Made by a program: the position numbers and the translations under genes. A stretch of 14,372 nt of DNA from an uncultured Clostridia bacterium (GTDB taxonomy: Bacteria > Bacillota > Clostridia > Christensenellales > Borkfalkiaceae), in NCBI GenBank assembly GCA_947088135.1, contig CAMUFJ010000038.1, positions 1 to 14,372 of the forward strand, read 5' to 3'. Below the pieces are notes generated by a model, which saw only the letters and a program-made list of their open reading frames with translations, ran no database searches and was not told the origin of the DNA. Within the stretch, counting starts at the first letter, position 1; each line of letters begins with the position of its first letter. Below are positions 1-5,381 of this stretch, one piece after another.

Positions 1-50
1 GCGACCTATTGATTACGAATCAATCGCTCTACCGACTGAGCCACAGAAGC
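1..50 (-). tRNA. tRNA-Thr (anticodon CGU), 3' part cut off by the window edge
   Basis: Read on the minus strand from position 50, the sequence folds as the 5' two thirds of a tRNA. It has a 7-base acceptor strand GCTTCTG, a D stem GCTC/GAGC with loop AGTCGGTA, an anticodon stem ATTGA/TCAAT with loop TTCGTAA, and variable loop AGGTC. The anticodon is CGU (plus positions 15-17), which reads the threonine codon ACG. The T arm and the 3' acceptor strand lie beyond position 1. A promoter-like sequence sits just upstream. Confidence 0.93.
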
Positions 51-79
51 ATATTCGCATGAATCAACCACGCTTCCTT

Positions 80-108
80 ATTATAGAAAAAATACGGGTA
101 AAAATCAA
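80..108 (-). promoter_or_regulatory. Sigma-A type promoter for tRNA-Thr
   Basis: On the minus strand, TTGATT (103-108) and a perfect TATAAT (80-85) are separated by 17 bp. The predicted start near position 73 gives a leader of about 23 nt before the tRNA 5' end. I see no terminator between the lipid kinase stop and this promoter, so readthrough from the kinase gene is also possible. Confidence 0.7.
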
Positions 109-126
109 GCGTTTTTAAGCGGAATT

Positions 127-1032
127 TTATATTTTTTTATTTTTCGGCGTAAACAAATTGACACGGTCGCGCAAGACCTCGATATGTACGTCCCCGCAGA
201 CGCCTTCTTCGCCGTCGAAATCCCAAACCAAATCGCGATTGGTGCGGATGGTGAGCTCCTCTCCGCTCATAAACTCGATGTCCTTCCTCTTAACGCGAAC
301 GCCGAACACCATGAGCGCGGCAAGCGAAAAATATTTTTTAAAACGCTGGAACGCATTTGGTTTTTGCACTTGCTTGATGACCGCCACTTCGAGCTTCCCG
401 TCCCGCATACTCGCCTTTTTATTGACGGGAAAGCCCGCCACCCGCCTGCCGTTTATAACAAGCACGAGCACGCCGTGCGTTTCGAGCGACTTTCCTCCGC
501 ACTTCAAATGCAGAGGAAACACTTCGAAATTCATGTTCTTTTTCAGACCCTGTACGGCGTAAGCAACTCTGCCGAACTTTTTCTTTTTGGATTGCGGAGT
601 GGTATAGGTCGCACTCGTAAACGCGCCAGCCGCCGCAACGTACATCGCATAACGGTTACCGTTCACGCGCAGACAGTCGACCTTTTGCGTATGCCCCTCG
701 AATACAAGTTTTAAAGCACGCTTGATATTACAGGGAATTCCGAGCGAATGGGCAACGTCGTTCACCGTGCCCGAAGGAATATATCCGAGCTTCACGTCCC
801 GCTCTCCCACGCCTTGCAAAACGTTATTAAAAGTGCCGTCGCCGCCCGAAAAGAGAATGACGTCGTACTCCTCTGCGCCCTGCGCCGCGCGAAGCTCCAA
901 ATCTTCGCCGCTCGTCGTTTGCGTAATATTCACCTCGTCGAAATGCTCTTCGAGCTTACGGCGGATATATCCGATCTTCTTGGCGATTTTCCCCTTCCCG
1001 CTAATAGGGTTGTAAAGAAACAAACATCTCAT
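127..1032 (-). CDS. Diacylglycerol kinase / YegS-type lipid kinase
   Basis: This 301-residue protein has the diacylglycerol kinase catalytic fold. The nucleotide-site signatures are in order: NPISGKGK (residues 8-15), the glycine-rich GGDGTFNN (63-70) and PSGTVNDVA (86-94). DGKLEVAVI (211-219) and DFDGEEG (271-277) in the C-terminal lobe match the conserved DG..E segments of the family. Family members phosphorylate diacylglycerol or related lipids at the membrane face, returning diacylglycerol to phospholipid synthesis. The exact lipid cannot be told here. There is no membrane helix, as expected for the soluble DgkB/YegS group. The start is fixed by the NPxSG motif lying only eight residues in. 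The purine stretch AAAGGG ends one base before ATG, too close for a normal ribosome binding site, while TATAAT lies 8 bp upstream, so the mRNA may be nearly leaderless. It lies 43 bp downstream of the anchored protein gene. Confidence 0.9.
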   Translation of the reverse strand: MRCLFLYNPISGKGKIAKKIGYIRRKLEEHFDEVNITQTTSGEDLELRAAQGAEEYDVILFSGGDGTFNNVLQGVGERDVKLGYIPSGTVNDVAHSLGIPCNIKRALKLVFEGHTQKVDCLRVNGNRYAMYVAAAGAFTSATYTTPQSKKKKFGRVAYAVQGLKKNMNFEVFPLHLKCGGKSLETHGVLVLVINGRRVAGFPVNKKASMRDGKLEVAVIKQVQKPNAFQRFKKYFSLAALMVFGVRVKRKDIEFMSGEELTIRTNRDLVWDFDGEEGVCGDVHIEVLRDRVNLFTPKNKKI

Positions 1033-1040
1033 ACCCTTTC

Positions 1041-1069
1041 ATTATACCTGATTTTTCATTGTTTTGCAA
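1041..1069 (-). promoter_or_regulatory. Possible promoter of the lipid kinase gene
   Basis: TTGCAA (1064-1069) and a perfect TATAAT (1041-1046) are spaced by 17 bp on the minus strand. The predicted transcription start is near 1034, two bases before the ATG. That would give an almost leaderless mRNA. The match could be chance in AT-rich DNA. Confidence 0.35.
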
Positions 1070-1078
1070 GAAAAATCA
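1049..1078 (-). repeat. Inverted repeat over the stop codon of the anchored-protein gene
   Basis: Nine bases, TGATTTTTC, at 1049-1057 are perfectly complementary to GAAAAATCA at 1070-1078, with a 12-base loop that can itself pair TTG with CAA. The stem contains the TGA stop (1076-1078) of the upstream gene. There is no T run after the stem on the minus strand, so it is a poor intrinsic terminator. It may protect the 3' end or be fortuitous. Confidence 0.35.
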
Positions 1079-1768
1079 AAAGTAATTTTTTACATTCGTC
1101 ACAGTAATGCAAAGCTGTACCTGCAAATAACGTAAATCGCGGGCAAATAATATTCCATGCACCGTTTCCTCGCCCCGCCTCTGCACGCTTTCGAGCGCGG
1201 CGTTCCAAAGCGAAAAAACCTCTTCTCCGTTCCCTTCCTGCAAGCCTTTAAGAGAGGACAGCACGCCTTTGAGAGCGGCGCGCGCCTCCTCCTGCGAACA
1301 TTCCGCACGTTCCAACCCGTTGGCGGTATCGTAGAGAATACGGGCGCACTCGTCTGCCGTCGCCGTGTTGGCGAGAATGCGCTTTTCGGCGGATACGCTG
1401 TCCCCGCGCAGTTCCAAATCCTCGGGAGAAAGCGGAATGATTTGCGTAGCCACGCCTTTACCGTCCATACTGCGCTGTACGGTTTTCGCCTCCCGCTCCG
1501 TATAATAGCAAGCGAGCGCCACAACGCGGGCGCCGTTCACCTCTATTAAATTCCCCGCACCGCCGAGCACGTAGGACTCCCCCACGATTGCCGAAGCGGT
1601 GGTGTCCTCGCACTCCCGCACGAGCAACCAGTATTCTTGCGAAAACTGGACGCGCGCGTAATCTTTTCCGCACCAAAATAAATAGCCGACGAACAGGCAT
1701 AACAGCACGGCAAACAAACCGACCGCCGCAATCGCGCCCTTACGCCGACGGAAATGAAAACTCGTCAT
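1076..1768 (-). CDS. Membrane-anchored protein with a possible SPOR-like domain, function unknown
   Basis: The 230-residue product has a basic N-terminus (FRRRK, residues 6-10) followed by one hydrophobic helix at about 11-32, the pattern of a type II membrane anchor with the rest outside the cytoplasm. Residues 45-112 alternate short strands and helices (YWLLVREC, VVALACYYTEREAKTVQRSM, VATQIIPL) in a way that recalls SPOR peptidoglycan-binding domains. This is a weak structural resemblance, not a motif match. The remainder, 113-215, looks helical. I do not recognise the family. No ribosome binding site precedes the ATG, whereas TATAAT (1774-1779) ends five bases before it, so a leaderless transcript or an unusual start is possible. 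It is followed 43 bp later by the lipid kinase gene on the same strand. The reading frame and membrane anchor are convincing; the SPOR label is tentative. Confidence 0.7.
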   Translation of the reverse strand: MTSFHFRRRKGAIAAVGLFAVLLCLFVGYLFWCGKDYARVQFSQEYWLLVRECEDTTASAIVGESYVLGGAGNLIEVNGARVVALACYYTEREAKTVQRSMDGKGVATQIIPLSPEDLELRGDSVSAEKRILANTATADECARILYDTANGLERAECSQEEARAALKGVLSSLKGLQEGNGEEVFSLWNAALESVQRRGEETVHGILFARDLRYLQVQLCITVTNVKNYF

Positions 1769-1855
1769 ACGACATTATATGCCGTGAAAACGTTAAGTTA
1801 TGCGCTCTATCATATCTGCGCACCAAACCGTTATTCTCAACCGTTCTCCCCGACG

Positions 1856-1939
1856 CGTCATTCTTAGCCGACGCAGACGGCGTAAGCATCTCGTCTTTGG
1901 GGGAGATTCTCACGCGAGCTCCGCTCCCCAAGAATGACG
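1856..1939. repeat. Palindromic intergenic element
   Basis: Perfect 10-bp inverted repeats CGTCATTCTT (1856-1865) and AAGAATGACG (1930-1939) bound an 84-bp element. Inside, TTGGGG (1897-1902) can pair with CCCCAA (1926-1931), and GCCG (1867-1870) with CGGC (1878-1881), so the whole can fold as a branched hairpin. From memory, ends of the type GTCATTCT...AGAATGAC belong to dispersed intergenic repeats in many bacterial genomes, but copy number cannot be judged from one window. It starts a few bases after the second Cys-rich gene and could end or stabilise that transcript. Confidence 0.6.
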
Positions 1940-1944
1940 GAGGC

Positions 1945-2193
1945 TCAATATTCCGAGAGCAACTCGCAAATTTTTAAAAAGTCCCCTTTTGACTTTTCGA
2001 ACCGTGAAGCGGAGAAATCGTACCGCTTCCTTCGTTTCCCCTTCCACTCATCGCACGATTTTTCTTTTTGCGTTTTCTCCTGTTTTTTCATGCAAAACAG
2101 CTCTTTTTCACGGTAACAGCCTATTCCCGCCCTCGTAAACAGCCTCTCGCAATGATTGCAGGTTTCACACCTCTTCCGTTCCGTTATGCTCAC
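1945..2193 (-). CDS. Small Cys-rich protein, probable metal-binding, function unknown
   Basis: The 82-residue product is basic, with six cysteines (9, 12, 15, 26, 34, 47) spaced CxxCxxC-x10-C-x7-C-x12-C. The last sits in SCDEW, a C..EW ending I have seen in small Cys-rich clostridial proteins. Such spacing suggests zinc or another metal, but no named family can be assigned. The C-terminal third is lysine- and arginine-rich. The start is GTG at 2193. It is supported by a strong GGAGG (2203-2207) nine bases upstream, inside the end of the preceding gene. The two frames overlap by 29 bp, which implies translational coupling. The gene ends against the palindromic element. Confidence 0.65.
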   Translation of the reverse strand: MSITERKRCETCNHCERLFTRAGIGCYREKELFCMKKQEKTQKEKSCDEWKGKRRKRYDFSASRFEKSKGDFLKICELLSEY

Positions 2194-2437
2194 TTATCGA
2201 TTCCTCCAATATTTGCCTGATCGTCGTCAATTCCACCAAATAGTTATTGATCCTTTTTTGCAAATAACCGTTGATCCTCCTGCCCTGCCTCTTCGGCGCG
2301 TACCGTTCGCATGTCCCGTTTGCCTCCACGGAATCACGCTTACAGCTGCACTTCCCTAACTCCGTTGCTTTGAATTCCGTCGACCCCTTTATATAATACC
2401 GTTCAAAATTCCTACAACGCCGGCAACATTTTCCCAT
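2165..2437 (-). CDS. Small Cys-rich protein, probable zinc-ribbon-like, function unknown
   Basis: The 90-residue product starts MGKCCRRC and has cysteines at 4, 5, 8, 30, 32 and 43. Two cysteine clusters are therefore separated by about 20 residues, as in small metal-binding ribbons. Residues 50-85 are predicted helical and charged. I placed the start at the ATG at 2437. It has AAGGAG nine bases upstream, whereas a longer frame reaching 2500 has no such site and would run through the promoter region. The protein resembles the next gene in size, charge and cysteine layout, so the pair may be old duplicates or partners. No function is assigned. It is the first gene after the terminator of the RNase J operon and has its own promoter candidate. 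Confidence 0.65.
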   Translation of the reverse strand: MGKCCRRCRNFERYYIKGSTEFKATELGKCSCKRDSVEANGTCERYAPKRQGRRINGYLQKRINNYLVELTTIRQILEESISEHNGTEEV

Positions 2438-2468
2438 CACTTTCTTCTCCTTGTGGCATATTTGCAAA

Positions 2469-2496
2469 ATTATTTTATCACATATTCCAAAGACAA
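2469..2496 (-). promoter_or_regulatory. Possible promoter of the Cys-rich gene pair
   Basis: On the minus strand TTGTCT (2491-2496) and AATAAT (2469-2474) lie 16 bp apart. The predicted start near 2462 gives a leader of about 25 nt that carries the AAGGAG site. It lies downstream of the terminator at 2551-2577, so a promoter is needed here. Confidence 0.45.
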
Positions 2497-2550
2497 ACAC
2501 GCATTACACGAATATGTGTTATACTCTTTCAAAGCTAAAATGCGATATAA

Positions 2551-2577
2551 AAAACCCACCCGTGAGGGTGGTTTTTT
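2551..2577 (-). terminator. Bidirectional intrinsic terminator ending the RNase J operon
   Basis: CCACCC (2556-2561) pairs with GGGTGG (2566-2571) around a four-base loop GTGA. On the minus strand the stem is followed by a run of six T, and on the plus strand also by six T. It lies about 25 bp after the U32 protein stop, so it closes the five-gene minus-strand operon. No plus-strand gene runs into it. Confidence 0.9.
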
Positions 2578-2601
2578 CTTGGCTTGTTATATTGGGAGTT
2601 T

Positions 2602-3795
2602 TTACTTCCGACGGCGGAGAATATCGCCTGCGGAGAGAGGCTCGGGGCACGGGAAACGGTAGATCCCCTGCACAAGCTTTGCATCGGTACAAGGCGCGCC
2701 CGAGCTGTCCGTCATCTCGGAAACAAAAACGCTTTTCCCGAACGAACCGCTCGGAGATAAAATTTCCAAAACGTCGCCCGAGCGGAAGCGGTTGCGCATC
2801 TCTACGGCAACCACCCCGTTCTCCCACGAAACCACGTTTGCGATATATTCACACGTGCCTTTGGTTTGGGAATTTTCGGGGGAAACGGTTTGGTTATTTT
2901 TACCGAACGCATAAGCGGTGGTATAATCGCGGTGCGCCGCGCATTCGAGCTCTTCGCCGAGAATGACGGGATCGCCGCCGTCCAATATCCTGCGGTAAGC
3001 GTTTACCACTGTCGCGAGGTAGTATTCGCTCTTCATTCGCCCCTCGATTTTAAAGGAACGCACGCCCGCTTCCCGCAATTCATTTAAATGCGCGCTCATA
3101 TTCAAGTCTTTACTGTTCATGACGTACGCGCCCTTGCCGTCTTCTTCCACCTCGTACCATTCGCCGCGCTTGCCCTCGTCGCTCTGAATGCGATACCGCC
3201 AACGGCACGCCTGCACGCACGCTCCGCGGTTGCTTTGCCGTCCGTCGAGATAGTCGGAAAGATAGCATCTGCCGCTGTACGAAATGCACATTGCGCCGTG
3301 CACGAAGGCTTCCAACTCCAAATCGGGATTTTCCGTGTGGATCTCGGCGATTTCGCGCAACGACAGCTCCCGCGCCAGTACGACGCGCTCCGCGCCCGCC
3401 TCCCGCCAAAACGCCGCCGACTGCGCGTTGAGCGTGTTTGCCTGCGTGGAGATATGAACGGGTAAACGGGGCGCAGCCTTTTTGCAAATGCGAAACACTC
3501 CGGCATCGGCAATGAGCACTGCGTCTGCCCCCAACTCCTGCAACTGCCTGAAATAGTCGCCGAGCGCCATGAAATCAGCGTTCTTTGCAAATATATTGGC
3601 GCACACGTAAACCTTTTTGCCCAAATTATGCGCATGAGAAACGCCCTCTTGAAGCTCCTCGGCGGTGAAATTGTCGGCAAAGCTTCTCAGTGAAAATTGC
3701 TTGCCGCCGAGATACACCGCGTCCGCGCCGTAATAGAGGGCGATTTTTAATTTATTTAAGCTCCCTGCGGGAGCAAGCAACTCCGGTTTTTCCAT
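2602..3795 (-). CDS. trhP: U32-family tRNA hydroxylation protein, TrhP-like
   Basis: This 397-residue protein opens with the typical U32 start MEKPELLAPAG. It holds the family signature ExFxxGxxCxxxxGxCxxS at residues 162-180. Cys170, Cys177, Cys193 and Cys197 are candidate ligands of the iron-sulfur cluster known in related U32 proteins. The signature is followed by NRGACVQACRWRY and, at 249-256, KIEGRMKS. U32 proteins were long called peptidases. The TrhP group (YrrN/YrrO in Bacillus, YegQ in E. coli) instead makes 5-hydroxyuridine at tRNA position 34, using prephenate. The next gene upstream is a TrmR-like methyltransferase, the enzyme of the following step, which supports TrhP over RlhA or collagenase-like relatives. 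The ATG at 3795 is preferred because AGGA lies 7 bases upstream; a TTG at 3819 lacks a site. It is last in the operon. Confidence 0.85.
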   Translation of the reverse strand: MEKPELLAPAGSLNKLKIALYYGADAVYLGGKQFSLRSFADNFTAEELQEGVSHAHNLGKKVYVCANIFAKNADFMALGDYFRQLQELGADAVLIADAGVFRICKKAAPRLPVHISTQANTLNAQSAAFWREAGAERVVLARELSLREIAEIHTENPDLELEAFVHGAMCISYSGRCYLSDYLDGRQSNRGACVQACRWRYRIQSDEGKRGEWYEVEEDGKGAYVMNSKDLNMSAHLNELREAGVRSFKIEGRMKSEYYLATVVNAYRRILDGGDPVILGEELECAAHRDYTTAYAFGKNNQTVSPENSQTKGTCEYIANVVSWENGVVAVEMRNRFRSGDVLEILSPSGSFGKSVFVSEMTDSSGAPCTDAKLVQGIYRFPCPEPLSAGDILRRRK

Positions 3796-3822
3796 AATTT
3801 GTTCCTGCTTCGTTTGCAAAGC

Positions 3823-4416
3823 TCAACGCAATTTTTCGCTGACGGCAAGCCCCTCGGCAATGGGAAGGATCTCCGTTTTGAAATCGGCGTCCTCTTCGAG
3901 CATATTTAAGTACTCGCGAAGGTGCTCCGCAAGCATCTTCCGCTTTTTGGGCGGTTCTCCCCGCACCCAGCCGAACAGCAGAACGTCGTCGGACACGAGC
4001 ACGCCTCCGACGCGCAACAGCCGTTTGCAGTCGGGCAAATATCGCCTGTACTGCACCTTAGGTCCGTCGAGAAAGATGAGATCGTACTCCCCTTGAAGCA
4101 GAGGCAGAATTTCGCCCGCGTCCCCCTCGTGCAAAACAGCGCGGGAGGAAAAGCCGAATTCCTCGAAATGCGCCCGCGCCCGCTCGGCGCGTTCGCCGCT
4201 TAACTCGATCGCGGTGAGCGTAGCCTTGGAAGCGGACAGCAACGCGCAAGAGGTGAGCCCTTCCGCCGCCCCGATCTCCAAAACGGAACGCACTTCCCGC
4301 GTTTCGAGAAGCCGTAACAAATAGGCAAGCGTTTCATCCGCCGCCGTAGGGTCGCGCACTTCCCGCGCGGCGCTCCGAAGCGCGAGCAAACGACCGTCCA
4401 ATTCGCTTAACTTCAT
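3823..4416 (-). CDS. trmR: tRNA 5-hydroxyuridine O-methyltransferase, TrmR-like
   Basis: This 197-residue protein is a class I SAM-dependent O-methyltransferase of the YrrM/TrmR type. Motif I is SVLEIGAAEG (44-53), the acidic residue after strand 2 is Glu71, and FLDGPKVQY (115-123) supplies Asp117 and Lys120. VSDDVL (141-146) supplies Asp143 and Asp144 near the metal site, where from memory relatives usually have Asp-Asn. TrmR methylates 5-hydroxyuridine at tRNA position 34 to 5-methoxyuridine, widening wobble reading. In Bacillus subtilis the gene stands beside U32 genes, as it does here, 27 bp before the U32 start. The ATG overlaps the TGA of the TfoX-domain gene as ATGA (4413-4416), so translation is probably coupled. 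A small-molecule catechol-type methyltransferase is the alternative, made less likely by the neighbour. Confidence 0.82.
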   Translation of the reverse strand: MKLSELDGRLLALRSAAREVRDPTAADETLAYLLRLLETREVRSVLEIGAAEGLTSCALLSASKATLTAIELSGERAERARAHFEEFGFSSRAVLHEGDAGEILPLLQGEYDLIFLDGPKVQYRRYLPDCKRLLRVGGVLVSDDVLLFGWVRGEPPKKRKMLAEHLREYLNMLEEDADFKTEILPIAEGLAVSEKLR

Positions 4417-4715
4417 TTCTTCTTGGGAGCGGGCAAGCCGTCCGCCACCGCAACCAACAACTCTTGCAGAGCGACTTTGTCGTCATGGTTCACCGAATAG
4501 CGCGGTTTCGCACCGTCGTAAGGAATTCCTTGCGGCGCGCTTTCTCCGAGAATTGCGGAAGAAACGGGCGTGATTTTTACGAATATCTTCCCGTCGCAAA
4601 TGCACCCCACCGCCTTTTCCCGGCAGTAGAGCACGTATTCTCCCATCATGGGATAAAGGCGCACCTCGCGCAAACCCTCGACGAGCGAGCGCGCCGTTTC
4701 CTTAGAAGTAGCCAT
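4413..4715 (-). CDS. TfoX N-terminal-domain protein
   Basis: The 100-residue product is a stand-alone TfoX N-terminal domain. It has the marker MMGEYVLYCREK (residues 23-34), then a short beta segment GCICDGKIFVKITP and the ending LPAPKKK that is common in these small proteins. The domain is named for the competence regulator TfoX/Sxy of Gammaproteobacteria. The isolated clostridial versions lack the C-terminal TfoX domain and have no established role, so competence should not be inferred. AAGGAA lies about 6 bases before the ATG, overlapping the end of the preceding gene's non-coding gap of 16 bp. It overlaps the methyltransferase gene by four bases. It is the middle gene of the RNase J operon. 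Confidence 0.85.
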   Translation of the reverse strand: MATSKETARSLVEGLREVRLYPMMGEYVLYCREKAVGCICDGKIFVKITPVSSAILGESAPQGIPYDGAKPRYSVNHDDKVALQELLVAVADGLPAPKKK

Positions 4716-4731
4716 AAAACATTCCTTCCGG

Positions 4732-5358
4732 TTAGGACAATAAATATTTATCGATCACGCGGTGAACCACGGGATACGGCGAACTCTTCGCCGATTCGGG
4801 CACGCAAGCCGCCTCGCCGTTAAGGCGCGCAAACACCGCGTCTAACAGATCAAGTTGTTCGCGGTAAATTTGGGAGGACTTGCAATCGTGCGAAAACTCG
4901 GCGTATTCGGTCTGCGCGGCGGACACGTCGTCCCAATCGAGATTGGCAATACACACGAAAAACGCCGTGCGATATTTCCAGCCGACACCGCCCATATGAC
5001 GCAGGCATTCTACGTGCCGAGCGGCGGATGCAGTATCGTCTAAGGCGAAATAGACTTTGATATAGAGCTGATGAACGATAACGCGGTAAACGGGATAAAA
5101 GAAATGATTGTGCGACGCCTTATCGAGCACTGCTTTTGCGCCCGCGTATTCGAGAGCGTTGAATTTCTGTTCGAAGCGCAGATAAAGCTCTTCGCGCAGG
5201 ACGCTCCCGACGAGCATCCAGAGCGCAACGAGCGTCATAATGGCGCAAATCACGCCCGCGTAGTAAATGCGGTACCAAAAGCCCAAGAACGCCCCCGCCG
5301 CAAAAGCGACGGCAAGTGCGCCCGTTAGGACGCATACGACGGTTAGACTGCGTTTCAT
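4732..5358 (-). CDS. Two-helix membrane protein with helical cytoplasmic region, function unknown
   Basis: The 208-residue product has two hydrophobic helices at about 5-27 and 31-54 joined by a very short basic turn (WYRIYY). Both termini should therefore lie on the same side, most likely in the cytoplasm. Residues 60-180 are predicted helical and organised in pairs of about 35 residues, for example FNALEYAGAKAVLDKA, TASAARHVECLRHMGG and VSAAQTEYAEFSHD. The alanine spacing recalls tetratricopeptide repeats without a clear consensus. I do not recognise the family. AAGGGG lies about 8 bases before the ATG. The gene starts 23 bp after the RNase J stop and ends 16 bp before the TfoX-domain gene, so it belongs to the operon. 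A membrane tether for RNA-processing factors is conceivable but is only an inference from position. Confidence 0.75.
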   Translation of the reverse strand: MKRSLTVVCVLTGALAVAFAAGAFLGFWYRIYYAGVICAIMTLVALWMLVGSVLREELYLRFEQKFNALEYAGAKAVLDKASHNHFFYPVYRVIVHQLYIKVYFALDDTASAARHVECLRHMGGVGWKYRTAFFVCIANLDWDDVSAAQTEYAEFSHDCKSSQIYREQLDLLDAVFARLNGEAACVPESAKSSPYPVVHRVIDKYLLS

Positions 5359-5381
5359 CTCTTCTACCCCTTACTTTGAGA

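Noticed and set aside
184..714. Plus-strand open frame of 176 codons opposite the lipid kinase
   Set aside because: The minus-strand kinase motifs span the same bases; the plus frame has no known pattern.
4413..4715. TfoX-domain protein as evidence for natural competence
   Set aside because: Only the N-terminal domain is present, and such stand-alone forms are common in Clostridia with no shown link to competence.
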